The position numbers were made by a program, and so were the translations under genes. Shown piece by piece: positions 43,977 to 56,319 of a DNA stretch of 64,000 bases (position 1 is the first letter of the stretch; every line of letters begins with the position of its first letter). Below the pieces are notes generated by a model. That model was not told where the DNA came from, did not search any database, and saw only the letters and a program-made list of their open reading frames with translations. This DNA comes from Choristoneura fumiferana (lineage: Eukaryota > Arthropoda > Insecta > Lepidoptera > Tortricidae), in assembly GCF_025370935.1 (NCBI RefSeq), contig NC_133474.1, positions 21,105,560 to 21,169,559 of the forward strand, in the 5' to 3' direction.

Positions 43977-44510
43977 ACAAAATGTATACCACACGCGTAT
44001 CCGATATATCGAAGAACCGAACCCGCCATCGATACTCCACTTAACTTTGCATTTCGATTAAGCTAAAAATCTCCTCCGCAACTTTAAAGGTCAGAGATAA
44101 ATGAGGGTAGTCGGCGAAACTAAGCGCGCGGTCCGCCCCACCACCGCAAGACATCAGTCTGGTCCGGCCGCGGCTGCGAGCGGACGTGTGGACCGAATTA
44201 AAAATTAACTGCCAGCATCGATTTATTGCTAGCGGCCATGTTTATGGGCGGTCTAGCGCCCTGTGATTGGCCACTACTAAGTGATTTGGGGTCTTATTCT
44301 AGGTTTAGATAGAAACGATGTTTTCCAAGTAAATGTAATGAACATGGTGGGAAACTTTGGTGCCGATAACAGGCATATGACTTCAAGCTACATACATAGT
44401 ATTTTATCCAGATTTTACATTATCAGTATCATTACTAATAATCACTTATTGGCCTTTTTAGTTTACAGATACTGGCACTTGAGTTGAGACGGCCAGTACT
44501 TATAAAAAAC

Positions 44511-44760
44511 ATCCACTGCTGAACATAGGCCTCCCCCAAGGCTCTCCACTCAGACCGGTCTTGCGCTTTCCGCATCCAACGCGATCCCGCGATCTTAACC
44601 AGGTCATCGCTCCATCTTGACGGAGGCCTAGCGATAGCTCGTCTCCCGGTCCACGGATGCTATTCGAGAACCTTTTGACCCCATCGGCCATCAGTCCTGG
44701 AAGCAATGTGCCCCGCCCACTGCCACTTCAGTTTCGCAATTCTTCGGACTATGGCGCTAA
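44511..44760 (-). pseudogene. LINE RT C-terminus, reversed (copy B)
   Basis: Counterpart of 14,341-14,620 without the terminal (ATG)n and last codons. Confidence 0.75.
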
Positions 44761-44930
44761 CCTTAACTACGACATTTGATTTGATTTGAACTTTGTTTAT
44801 TTGATTGTTCATATAAGTATTTCATCAATTTGACATAGATTTATACTAAGATTGTTTTTTTTGGAATCTTTTTGTATTTTTTATTTCAATTCCAAAATTT
44901 TACTTTTACGGTCATCCCGTTAAACCTAAA

Positions 44931-45318
44931 TTGAAAATACAAACTGAAATATAGATGCACAGAAAAACCAGAAAAATAAGACCATCACTGGGAATCGAAC
45001 CCAGGTCCTCGGTATTCCGTACCGCGTGCTATACCGCTACACCACTGATGGTCAACGGTACAGACACGAATTTCCCCTATGCACCTCATATCTCAGCTTC
45101 TTTGTTTCTTAGTTTAGCCACTTAAGCAGTGACGCTAGCGACATCTATACCGTAGCCCTCATCGAGAATTTTTTTTCGGCACTCCATTGGAACTAACCGC
45201 TCACCCGGACAAGAGATGTCGTTACTAAGCAATCAAATTAAGATTGGTTTTTTGGTCTAAGTGATGGTCTTATTTTTCTGGTTTTTCTGTGCATCTATAT
45301 TTCAGTTTGTATTTTCAA
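44931..45318. mobile_element. Composite tRNA-like/TIR element (copy B)
   Basis: Counterpart of 14,789-15,177. The right arm reads gatggtcttatttttctgg here, so the inverted match to the left arm is slightly better than in copy A. Confidence 0.75.
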
Positions 45319-45714
45319 TATAGATTTATACTCTTGTTTTTTTCTTTAATTATTATTATTTAATTTTACTCTGATTTGACGTTGTAATTTCTGTTTTTTT
45401 GTTATTTTATTATTATTACCTGAGATGTGTTTATAATGTATTTTCAAAAGGTAATAAATAAATCTATTTATCTATCATTTGCCACAGTACCTACACCACA
45501 AAAAAAAACGTTGGCACTGACGAATCACAGTCACCATCAGTGGTCCCGCGTCGTCAATAGAGACCAATTGAGGTGTTTTCAATGTAGCTAGAGGAAATAG
45601 GGAGTAATCTGTAACGTGGCAGTATTCGCTGAAATACTACCCCGGAGCGTCGTTACTGGTTGGCTGAGGCAGCGGGTGCAGAAGCGACAGTGTATTGAGC
45701 TAACTGAGCTATAA

Positions 45715-46446
45715 GGCCCCCGTTACACATGCTCGTTAGTAGCACGAGAGGCTGCTACTACCGAGCAAATGCTACCTACTACCATGTGTGTACAAGACAT
45801 GCTACTATCGAGCAAATGCTACCTACTACCATGTGTGTACAAGACATGCTACTATCGAGCAAATGCTACCTACTACCATGTGTGTACAAGACATGCTACT
45901 ATCGAGCAAATGCTACCTACTACCATGTGTGTACAAGACATGCTACTATCGAGCAAACGCTACCTACTACCATGTGTGTACAAGACATGCTACTATCGAG
46001 CAAATGCTACCTACTACCATGTGTGTACAAGACATGCTACTATCGAGCATGCTTTTTAGTGGCATGCTCTCTAATAGTAGGCCCCCAGGGCAGGGGGAAA
46101 GGTAATAAGCAAGTGTGTGTAAAAGTGAATTTGTTATAAATTAATTAATTTACTACGTTGAATTTGCGAAAAGCCGTAACAGCCACAGGGTTGCAGCCGC
46201 AGGCCGTGGATTTTGAGCTTTTTGGCCTGAAAGCCGTAGAACACGGTAATTGCCGTGGCAACACTGACATCGAATTGACAGGAGCATGCTATCAAAAGGC
46301 ATGTATCGGAGTGTTTGTTTTGAGCATGCTTATTTAGGAGCACACTCAAAACTAGCATGCTTATTGCTAGCAAATGTAAACAGTCCATGAGCATGCTCAT
46401 TACTGGCATGCTCATAAGCATGCTTATAAGCATGTGTAACAGTAGC
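45715..46446. mobile_element. TIR element with internal tandem array (copy B)
   Basis: Same termini as 15,568-16,071 but about 230 bp longer, because of the array at 45,763-46,044. Confidence 0.65.
45763..46044 (+). repeat. Six-unit 47-bp tandem repeat
   Basis: Units start at 45,763, 45,810, 45,857, 45,904, 45,951 and 45,998. Each reads gagcaaatgctacctacta, ccatgtgtgtacaagacatg, ctactatc; the fifth has a single change (caaacgc). The repeat is contiguous, with no spacers. Since 47 is not a multiple of 3 and has no stops, all three forward frames stay open, giving spurious 96-136 codon frames. Copy A has one unit (about 15,614-15,663). Confidence 0.96.
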
Positions 46447-46875
46447 TTAAGTGTAGTTAAGCTGTTCTTTACTGCACATCTCAAATGCGCTGTTGTAAAG
46501 TGAAAGATGTACGAGTAGGAGTAAGTTTGTGAACTTCTAACAAGACACGGTGAGAGACCGCTAGCCACGAGTACCTTACTATTTTATATATAACTCCCGA
46601 TGCAATAAAGGGGGTGTTATAAATTTGACGCCAATATCTGTCGGTAGCATCATACCTCTCGAACAGATGGATCAATTTTAATGCAGTTTTTTTTTTATAT
46701 AAAAGCGAGTTTCTCTGTAATTGTTTGTAGAATGTTTTATGAAGCAACCGTGCCATATTTCTTGACTCTAACTCCAGCTGTTGAGATTTTGAGATACTTT
46801 CCAAAATCAGCTTACATACTAAATTTCTTTCAAATCCGCTCAGCAGTTTTTTCGTCAAGGAGTACCTAACTAACA

Positions 46876-47048
<173 letters not shown>

Positions 47049-47059
47049 GCATGCACGCA

Positions 47060-47530
47060 CGCAGTAATTTTGCACGGATATATATGTAAACTATGCCGAC
47101 AAACTCCCATAGACGTATAAAGTGAGGTGATTTTTTTTTCTCATCCAACGCCATAGTGTGGGGTATCGTTGGATAGGTCTTTTAAAACCATGAGGGGTTT
47201 GCTAAGACGATTTTTCGATTCATTTATTTTTTTGCGAAATATTCAACCTAAAGTGCAAATTTTCATTAAAATCGAGCGTCCCCCCCTCTAAAATCTAAAC
47301 CGGTGGGTGAAAAAATTTGAAAAAAATTCGGGATGGTAGTAAGTATATCAAACTTAACTATAACGGCTGTTTGCTTGAGAATTATTAGTAATTTTACTCT
47401 TAAATAGCAGCCTACCTAAGGTATAAGATATACTTAAACTTGGAAGATTCCGCATAAAATACGAAATCCTTAGAAAAATATTACTACGTAATGGCTACGG
47501 AACCCTATTTTGGGCGTGTCCGACACGCTC
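47060..47530 (-). mobile_element. Dispersed non-autonomous repeat, reversed (copy B)
   Basis: Counterpart of 16,610-17,090. It keeps a C run (gcgtcccccc) like the G run in the forward relatives. Confidence 0.7.
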
Positions 47531-47854
47531 TTGTTATTTATATCTATGAGTGTCGCCTCTGCACGCTTACTCTCTCGGGGTGGCGCAAAATGGTTAATAT
47601 TCATGACAATCCGCGGGCGCGAGTGAAATTGGTTGCCATTTTTTACATCTACCCGCACTTCGCGCGCTCACTTTAAAAGAAACTTCCTATCTTGGGAAAC
47701 AAGGGTTTTTTTTGTAGAATACGTTAAGTAATTGCGCTTGCAAACTGCGGTTTTGAATGCTTTGTTTTGTTTTGTTTAATAAGAGAAAGTAAAAAGTGAA
47801 AAGTGAAAGTAAGCAAAGCTTGTGCTATGTGTAGTATAGATATATATTAAAATA

Positions 47855-47967
47855 CATACTTGACACCCAACCCCTCGTATTATTCGTCCAAATATCTGCC
47901 CTGACCGGGGATCGAACCCGAGACCTCAAGTTTCATAGTCAAGTTCGCTAACCACTCGTCAAAGTAT
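47855..47967 (-). mobile_element. tRNA-derived SINE head, reversed (copy B)
   Basis: Counterpart of 17,410-17,520. Confidence 0.8.
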
Positions 47968-48129
47968 AAAATCTTGTACTTAAAAACAATATGAACCTAA
48001 CTGAAAATAAACCTAGGGCTTTCGGTTTTTTCCTTTCCCAATATGGAAGTCTAAAAATTATATACTACTAACGAATATTGTTTTTTTCTTTTTTTTTTAT
48101 TCCCTTTTTATTTATTTTTGAAGATTTTA

Positions 48130-48295
48130 ATTTGATAACTTTTGCATTAGGTACATTTAAACTTGCAAATTATTTGTATGCCTGTGGGCGAAACATAGTG
48201 ATACCAATAATTACCCTATAACACCTTGTACGAGATGTAACCACCTATGTTTACAAATAAAGATACTTTGACTTTGACTTTGACTTTATCTTTTC
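48130..48295 (+). mobile_element. LINE 3' tail with (TTTGAC)n (copy B)
   Basis: Counterpart of 17,690-17,835 with one extra tail unit. Confidence 0.75.
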
Positions 48296-48405
48296 CATAT
48301 TGCATGATTTAGTTTTTTGTAAGTTTGTTCGCCTGCCGTGAAGTCGCCAAGCGGTCACAGCGGAAGACCAGCTAATGCTATGCTGAGCTGGGACCGCTTC
48401 GCAAT

Positions 48406-48719
48406 ACGGCATTTGACAACTCCTGATTTTGCCATATCTTAATATTATTATGAAAATATAGATATACAGATAATGTTTAGCGAAGAGAAAATTTAAATCG
48501 GTTGAAAATTGGATGTATAGTAATTTTTTGAAAAATCTAAATACCTGTCTCTTTCTCAAACGCTTTTCTCTATGCAGCAAGTATGGCGGTACTGGCGTGT
48601 GACGTCACATGCCAGTATGTCTTCCTCTGTCTAATCTTGAATTTCAAACCTTTATAACTTTGTTATTTGTAAAGGTAGCTTAAAAATTGTTTTTCTTATA
48701 CAAAATAGTCAAATACCGT
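48406..48719. mobile_element. 314-bp MITE, only in copy B
   Basis: Termini acggcatttgac and gtcaaataccgt are inverted with one mismatch. Copy A has an intact empty site (gcaatttcgc, 17,951-17,960), consistent with an AT dinucleotide duplicated on insertion. The interior has a near-palindrome, tactggcgtgtgacgtcaca followed by tgccagta. No transposase. Confidence 0.85.
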
Positions 48720-51159
48720 ATTTCGCAAAAACTTGTTTTTATTTTTATTTTTGTCAAAAAAAGGGAATAGGGTATTTTTAACGTCTTATATTAAAATTTT
48801 GGCATCACCCCTCATTTTCTACTCGGAAAATACCACCTATTTCAAATATCACAATTAAACCCTTGTTAATGCCAGGCGTTTCCACCACAAATTTACCATA
48901 AATTACAAATACTACATGGCCGAAGCGAATTGCCACTGAAATTTAAGGAGCCCGCATTATGTCTTAATGTCGTCGCATTTCGCGTATTTGCATTTAAACC
49001 ATTTGAAATTATAGGGTAAGTGCGGCTGTAAATGGATCTTTGGATGTTACCCTATTTTGTCCGCCGCTGCAGGCTAGAGTGAGGTTTTCTTGGATTCATG
49101 TTCAATGACATGTCTTTCCTCGCGATTGCGTTCGCATAATTGCGTTCGCATAAACCATTTCATTCGACAGTTGGATTAAAACTCAAGGAAAATTTGCAAA
49201 AGTGACATTTATATTTTCGCTGCATGCAATTTTTTATGACTATAACACTAAGTGATTAAAATTTTGAGATTTAACAGGTAAATTCCGATCTCATGAAAAT
49301 TTTGGAATTAAAAAATAGTTTAAAAAATGCTTACTGACTTAATTTTTTTTTAATAAAAATTGAAAAGAAAAATCAAGACTAGTAGTTTTGAACTCTGTTA
49401 AATTAACAGTTGGGACCCATTTGAAATCGTGACCGGCGCAAAAATTCCCCCTAATGGGTACCAAGGTGGTACCGACTGTTGAACTTCAACTTACTTATCA
49501 TAATTGTGGACTGCAAGACTGGTTTTTTTCTTTTCAGTTTGTATTTATAGTTTTTTAGGGCAGTCGGTCGACAGTGATGCCATCCTTTGTTTCCTTTTAA
49601 TTTTCGAAATTCAAAAAAGGTCATTGACCAGCCTCACATAGGAGTTCCACACAAAACACAATAAACTCTTATTAAAAGAACTTTTCTTAACTGTTTAACT
49701 AGCCATGACTTCAAAAGGACCAAACTTACATCCACTTAGCCAATTCAGCCCAATAAATTTGCATATAATCTCAAGTTAAAACTCTTGTAAGCCGTTTTGA
49801 ACAACTGTTTTGTAATTAGTTACTGTTCAAGTACAGTGTCGTTTACCCTGTGAAGTAGGAACTTGCAAATGGCGATTCCATGGACCCTGAACGAAGGGTT
49901 ATTTACAAATGTAATAAAATAATGTTTTTCACTTCTCATGCTCGTTAAGTTCGTGTTTATGCTGGGTCTAGGCGGTATACCTATTAAATATACCGATATA
50001 CCTACTAAAACAGTCATGGAAGAGCCCTTATGTTCGATGGCTAGTTTCAACCAGCAAGCCAAATTTTCGAAAGAATAAAGTAAGAAGTTACAGCTTTAGG
50101 ACTTGCAAAGGCAATATAATTGGGATGCACCAAATAAAATAACCTATAGTTTTTATTTTATTTTTGGAAAGAATAGGATATTTTAAGATACCATTTTCAT
50201 TGTTTTTGAATTTGGATGAGTATTTCATTTTTTATATTTTTTTACGAAATACGCTGGATAACGTCACAGAGAGACAGCCACGTTCCATTGCCTAGAAAAA
50301 TTCAGGTCGTACATAACATAATCTGTGGCATTACAATTTGACAATAATTCAAGCACAGTATAGTTTTATTTATTTCTCTTCTTTTAGCTTCGATTATTCC
50401 TATGTTTGTTTAATGGTGTGATAGTAAATAATATTTTTATTTAAATCTGATATTTAAATTCTTTTGTATTTACTTGTAACGTAGTAATTTTAATAATTTA
50501 ATTGGAAAAATACATTGGAAATACTCGTATACATTTCGGACTTTACGATAAATGACAACTGTTTAAAGCCGGGTGCGCATCATGTGATTAAAGTTCTATC
50601 TTTGTCACTATTTTCTATTATAAGCAGGACAGCAACATTTCAAACTGTCAATTTGCTTAAGAGTGTAGACCTGCTTTATAACTGCCTTTGTGACGAGACA
50701 CTGCAGGGGTCAAATGAGGGTCATAACTTACATTTTGTTTATTTAATACAGTTTATCACATTTTTGGAATCTGATTTATGAAAACGCTTCACAAAGCCTA
50801 TTTCTCCAAATGGTTTTCGATTTATTATATGTACTAGCCTTTATTAAACTAGCCAAGTCCGACCTTAGGCTTCAATGTATTATCCTAATTTATAAGAAGA
50901 AATGACACTAAGTTGTAATAACATATTTTATATTGTTATAAATAAATTTTAGGACTGACCATTGAACTTTTAATATAAATAATCAAGGCATAGGTATATC
51001 ATAATATTGAACTTGGCTCTCGTTTCACATTTATGTTTTGATGGGTCATTACTTTTTGTACAGAAATAATTTAAGTAATTTAAAAATTATAATTAAACGA
51101 TAAAAAAATATTAGTTTCTAATTTATTCCTTTGTATTCACCCAACTACCTATCTGGATG
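48720..51159. other. Gene-free AT-rich region of copy B
   Basis: Counterpart of 17,957-20,359. A short insertion at about 49,186-49,235 (caaggaaaatttgcaaaagt) is absent from copy A. No gene or RNA seen. Confidence 0.45.
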
Positions 51160-51460
51160 CCAAATTTGAACTTTCTAGGTCATCTGGAACTGGGGTAGAG
51201 TTTTGATCTACTTATAGGTGAGTCAGTGATTAAAATGACGATTTTTGGATATTAATATCTAAATAAACGTTTGAGGTGTGTTTATAAAATTTGGAGCACA
51301 TAATATATCTCACAAGTCTCAATAAATGAGCCAAATTTGACACGTTTATGTGAAATAGTTTTTGAGTTATGAGGGAGTCAAAAGTGGCTCCAAATGGTTC
51401 GGATAAAATAATAATAAAAATAACGTAAATTATTTGTAGAGGCGCTGTACAATTCTCCAT

Positions 51461-51464
<4 letters not shown>

Positions 51465-51507
<43 letters not shown>
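51465..51507. repeat. (TTTA)n microsatellite
   Basis: About 11 units of ttta. Confidence 0.97.
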
Positions 51508-51755
51508 TGAGTAGTTAGTACGGTACACACCGACTCGAACTCGTCCTATTTTTCAGTGAATCACGCTCAATTGAATATTTACCGCGCTCATGCTTCCAAA
51601 ATGGCGCCGACCGCACCGGCCATTAGCCATTCCGATTGCCGACTTTAACTGAAAGCTGTCATTTTTAAATGAAGCTTTAGCTTCTGCCGACTCAGTAGTG
51701 AATTAAACTGTCTATGAGGCCTCGACCTTATAAATGCGAAAGTTTGTATGTGTTT

Positions 51756-51983
51756 ACTAGCTTTTGCCCGCGGCTTCGCCCGCGTGGAATTCGGTTATCG
51801 CGCGCTGTTCCCTCGGAAACTGCATTTTTCCGGGGTAAAAAGTAGCCTATGTCACTCTCTGGCCCATAAACTATCTCTATGCCAAAAATCACGTCGATCC
51901 GTCGCTCCGTTTCGACGTGAAAGAAGGACAAACATACAAACACACGGAACACACACACTTTCGAATTTATAATATTAGTATGG
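51756..51983 (-). mobile_element. Helitron-like non-autonomous element, reversed
   Basis: The plus strand begins ACTAG followed by cttttgcccgcggcttcgcc, the reverse of a 3' hairpin plus CTAGT end, and finishes ataatattagtatgg, the reverse of the 5' end. Preceding bases (aaatgcgaaagtttgtatg) look like the start of another copy of the family joined head to tail. Confidence 0.7.
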
Positions 51984-52023
51984 TTCTCTGCCTTTTCCCA
52001 ACTCACGTTTCCCAAATGTTTCA

Positions 52024-52209
52024 TTTGCCAAACTGTTTCATATCCCAACTCTGAATTTTCTCTGAAAGTATATTTTTTTTCAGAGCTTTCATAAAACAAA
52101 CCTAACCTACTTAACCTCCTGCGTGTTCTATAAAAACATAAGAAAATACACTCAGTTTTTTTGGTTTCGGAGAAAATTGAGAGTTGGCAAATGAAGAAAT
52201 TTGGCAAAC
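52024..52209. mobile_element. TIR element
   Basis: The arms tttgccaaactgtttcat, cccaactctgaattttctc and gagaaaattgagagttgg, caaatgaagaaatttggca are inverted. The centre contains aaacctaacctacttaacc. It resembles 405-605. Confidence 0.65.
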
Positions 52210-52525
52210 AATAATTCTGCAAAAAACAGGATATTGTGTTTGTATGTATCTTAATCCTTCACTCGAAAACAGCTGGATGGATGAGGAATATTATCTAATA
52301 TAGGTACAAGTACAAGGTAGGTACAAGTATGTATGTATGTATGTAATCTCTTTATTGTACAAAAGAAAATAACAAAATAAAAACTAACTGACCAAACTAA
52401 GATACTTGTACAAAGGCGGACTTATCCCTTTAGGGATCTCTACAGTTCAACCTTTGAGTACAAGTATGTAGCAGTATTTATTGAATCAGGCGTTTACTTT
52501 GCGAAGGTCCGATAAGTCCATATCA

Positions 52526-52818
52526 ATGAACTAAAAGAATTTCTTTGCTCACCGCGACCTTATGATAACTAAGTTAATGCAAGTTTATGTCTAATATCTG
52601 GTAGCATGGTGTACGGTTGTGTTGCTCTGAAGATGAGCTCTGGTTGAGTTCGAAACGCGTCAGTGTAGTGTGGTCAAGTGTGGTGGTGGTGATAGATGGG
52701 TTTGTGTGATTTGTGTGTGTTTTTACAGTGTGGATGGAGGAACTCCATGAACACGCATATCTTGCATAAACTTAGCAATCATAAGGTCGCGGGTGAGGAA
52801 AGAAATATTTTAGTTCAT
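52526..52818. mobile_element. 293-bp TIR element
   Basis: Inverted arms of about 50 bp: atgaactaaaagaatttctt, tgctcaccgcgaccttatga and tcataaggtcgcgggtgagg, aaagaaatattttagttcat. A half copy lies at 57,598-57,760. The interior gagttcgaaacgcgtcagtg is typical of a widespread lepidopteran repeat. Confidence 0.75.
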
Positions 52819-52859
52819 GTAGATAGCTGGACATCTGGAATAACATGTGTATAAGACAA

Positions 52860-53000
52860 CCAAATAGCCAAGTGGTTAGAGAACCTGACTATTAAGCTTG
52901 AGGTCCCGGGTTCGATTCCCGGTCAATGCAGATATTTGTATGAATAATATGAATGTTTGTCCTAGAGTCTTGGACGTTTCATATGTATTGAGGTAAGTAT
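52860..53000 (+). mobile_element. tRNA-derived SINE, 5' part
   Basis: The tRNA-like head (gccaagtggttagagaacct, gaggtcccgggttcgattcc) is followed by agatatttgtatgaataata and gagtcttggacgtttcatat. The 3' body is missing; a matching 3' tail piece lies at 53,793-53,835. Confidence 0.85.
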
Positions 53001-53124
53001 ATATCTTCTAATATATTAAATTCTCGGGTCACAATGTTTGTGACTAAATTTCTCCGAAACGGCTTGACCGATTTTTTATGATTTTTTTGTGTGTATTCGG
53101 TATATAGGTCTGCGAATAGGATGT

Positions 53125-53195
53125 TAATTATTTTTCACTTCTCATGCTCTTAAAATGTTACTTTAGTCTCTGCATATCGGGACTAAAGCTCCTTT
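53125..53195. repeat. Dispersed repeat, inverted partner at 61,205-61,275
   Basis: The sequences cacttctcatgctcttaaaa and gttactttagtctctgcata, with tcgggact, occur reversed at 61,205-61,275. Class unknown. Confidence 0.6.
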
Positions 53196-53792
53196 TTAAT
53201 CTCTAGGGATTAAAGTTTTTTTTTATTTACGTTGGAAACAGCCAACACGGTGTGTGTGAATGGAGGATTTTAAGGCGTGGAAATAACCTCAAAATGACTG
53301 CTGTGCAAAAATATTAAAAAAGTACGATTTAATTTCGTGAAACACAATTAATGATTGCAAATATAAATCTATTCAATTATATTAAGGATTAATTCATTTT
53401 ATTATGCATAGTCCAATTAGTTTTGAAATAGTTTTCAATTTTGAAACTGTTGGCTAAATATGCAAGCTTTTATTAAAGCGTCACATTCATAAACAATTAA
53501 AGAAAAGAAAAACCGCGCAAATATTTTTTTTGCTTTTTTAATTTTGACCAGAGGGCCTGTCCATTAGTCGAGCGGAGCGTATGTTTTTAAAAAGTAATAT
53601 TGTAATTTTTAAGAAGACATTGCTTTTTTTTCCTCGCATTCAAAGTGAAAAGTACACTGTTTAACGCGAGACTAAACAACCATAATGCCACTTGAACTAT
53701 AGCCACCCTCGCTCTGCTCCGGTGGCTAAAAATCTCGTGTCATTATGGCTTGTTTTAGTCCCTCGTTGAAAAATCTACTATTTCATACTTCT

Positions 53793-53835
53793 ACTAGGTC
53801 AATTGGTATGAATTGTCCCATGATATTTATTTATT
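53793..53835 (+). mobile_element. SINE 3' tail fragment
   Basis: The sequence taggtcaattggtatgaatt, gtcccatgatat and (TTTA)n is the tail of the SINE family whose head is at 52,860. Confidence 0.65.
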
Positions 53836-54323
53836 TATTTCTAGGTTTCTTTAATCCCGATATTCCATGCGGGGTGGCGATAATCTCGAAATCTCAACCG
53901 CTGAGTTCAGAGTAACTAATGTAATTTGGCGTCGGTGTTTTATATGCTAACTTTAAGGAAACAAAGCCGCGGGTATAGACTAGTAAAATATACTTACCTA
54001 TTTCTTTTTCTGGGTCAAACCATTGCCATGACTTTTTACAAACTTAACGCCACAAAATCACCTAAACCCAACCCCCCCTAAGTGCAGGAACAAAAGACTG
54101 AACTAACAAATGGCCGCCATAGATCCCCCCCCCTCTCCGATAAACGAGTTCCCTGGCATTCCATCAATGTTGCCGTGCCATCATTCACGGGCCAGACGAA
54201 TTAGGAATAAAAAAGTGGTCTGTGGGAGATAAAAAGGGGGTTTGAATGATTAAGTAGAATATTCACGTGCAAAAAGTGTAAATAATAGGAAAGTTTTACT
54301 TGTGTCACGAAAATAAAGAATTA
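53836..54323. other. Non-coding stretch
   Basis: Contains C-rich tracts (aacccccccta near 54,072, atcccccccccctctcc near 54,122). No gene seen. Confidence 0.5.
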
Positions 54324-54588
54324 GTGGCCTAGTGCTTGGATCTTTGGCCTCGCATGGAGAGGATCGTGGGTTCAAATCCGGACTCGCGTTTCTGAATTTA
54401 ATTTTTCAAAATTCATGTGCGAAATATCATTTAATTTTGATATTTACAACGAGCTTTAAGGTGAAGGAAAATATAGTAAGGAAACCTGCACAAAACCTGT
54501 GAAGCAATGCAATGGTGTGTGTGAAGTTTCCATCGGCACTGGGCCCGCGTCGAAACTATGGCCCAAGCCCTTTCGTTCTGATAGGAAG
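54324..54588 (+). mobile_element. tRNA-derived SINE, nearly full length
   Basis: The head gtggcctagtgcttggatct, ggatcgtgggttcaaatccg is followed by ggaaacctgcacaaaacctg and cggcactgggcccgcg. Same family as 13,535-13,804; it lacks the cagcagtgg tail. Confidence 0.85.
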
Positions 54589-54799
54589 CTAATAAAATAA
54601 ATATATTGTTTCATTATATTCTCTTTTTATAAGTTTCATTTTTGAGATTTCAAGTTCCTGTATTACAGTGGTCGGACAGTGGCAGAAACAATTAAAATAT
54701 TATTTAATAAGTACCTACCGTTATTAAAACAGTTCATGCGAGACAAAAATTTGATCAAGTAATGGTTTTTTAAAAACAAAAAAACATACAACCGAGTTG

Positions 54800-55175
54800 A
54801 TAACCTCGTCCTTTTTAACTGACGAAAGAAAACGGAGGAGGTTCTCAAGTCGACGCGTACCTATATATTTTTATGTATAATCACGCATAACTTTCTTACT
54901 TAGTCCATTTCGATATACTTTTTTTTAGACAGGTTATTCTTCGAAGTCGGTTCCATATAAATTTGAACAAACAAATTTTAATAAAAAACTTAAAAAAAGT
55001 TAGCCGGGAAAAAACTGAAAACCAAAAAATAACAAATCTTTTTTATTTTACCTTAATCTAGGTACTCAGCACGAGCCAGCGGGAGTGGACCTATAATCGT
55101 TAGCCTTAGGCTTCTATCACTCCTCCTGGCTTGTGCTGAAGCACCGACTTCAAAGTGGTACCTACCTAGATTGAG
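54800..55175 (+). mobile_element. Dispersed repeat, same family as 24,940-25,245
   Basis: Shares ggaggttctcaagtcgacgc, cttctatcactcctcctggc and gcaccgacttcaaagtggta. Class not assigned. Confidence 0.6.
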
Positions 55176-55515
55176 GTTAAATAAAAAGGATTCTTTTTTT
55201 GCTTTTTGCTTTTTACGGCGGTTTATTTCGATGGTCCCTATTAACAGAGTCAGATCTGCAATTATTGTGACAAAGTCAGATATACTGTTGTATATTGACT
55301 TTGACATATGATCCCATAATTAACAAATTGCAGATCCGACTCTGTTAATAGGGGTGGTCGATTTTGAAGTCGGACTCTTAAATTTATACAGTGTCTTCCA
55401 CAATGAATATTCAAGACTATCTTTTTGTATTTTTTGTTAATGTAGAAATTTTTAGACTAAGGTAACGACGAGGTTTGAATCATGAACTTTTCAATTTTGA
55501 CAATTTAAGGAATAA

Positions 55516-55758
55516 TCCATACTAATATTATAAATGCTAAAGTGTGTGTGTTTGTTTGTTTGTGTGTTTGTATGTTTGTCCGTCTTTCACGTCGAAACGG
55601 AGCGACGGATCGACGTGATTTTTGGCATAGAGATAGTTTGTGGGCCCGAGACGAGAGTGACATAGGCTACTTTTTATCCTGGAAAAATGCATAGTTCCCG
55701 AGGGAACAGCGCGCGATAACCGCATTACACGCGGGTGAAGCCGCGGGTAAAAGCTAGT
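55516..55758 (+). mobile_element. Helitron-like non-autonomous element, both ends visible
   Basis: 5' end TCCATACTAATATTATAAA; 3' end with a cgcgggtgaagccgcggg hairpin followed by aaaagCTAGT. A 5' TC and a 3' hairpin plus CTRRT are Helitron hallmarks. I recognise this as the lepidopteran Lep1-type family. Relatives are at 51,756, 60,118, 60,711 and 62,565. No Rep/helicase. Confidence 0.8.
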
Positions 55759-55759
55759 A

Positions 55760-56284
55760 AAAAAAAACCGGCCTAGAGCTTCGAACCCCCAAGACCCAAC
55801 GCCCAAGACAGGGTTCCGTAGCCATTACGAAAAAAAATAAGTATATTATGTGCGTTATAACAATTAAAACACTTACTACAGTCTTAAAATCTATTAAGTA
55901 CCAGAAAAATAGCGTATCTTCACGGCACTTACGTCCTTTTGTTGAGAAGCTTTGGACAAACGGTTTGGTTTACAAGATAGGGGGGGGGGGGGGGGCACAA
56001 TTTTTGCTACTTTGGGAGCGCTTATTTCCGGAAATCTTCACCTTAATCAAAAAGTTTTTCAGAAACCTTACTATCTTTTCAAAAGAGCTGTCGAACTTGT
56101 GCCACACGTTGATGCGAGTTAAAAAAAAAACAATTTCTTTTACGTGTATGGACTTATAAATATTTATTTTTGTAATTTAACTACAAAACTAAATAGCGGC
56201 TTTGACAAGACATCTGTACTCCAAATTTCATTGATATACCTACATCTTGTAGTTTTCGAGAAAAATGCCTGTGACATAGGGACG

Positions 56285-56319
<35 letters not shown>

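Noticed and set aside
45763..46044. Possible CRISPR-like array
   Set aside because: The units are contiguous without spacers and the genome is an insect's.
45729..46139. 136-codon repetitive frame, considered as a repeat protein
   Set aside because: The 47-bp unit keeps all three frames open, there is no conserved start, and copy A has a single unit.
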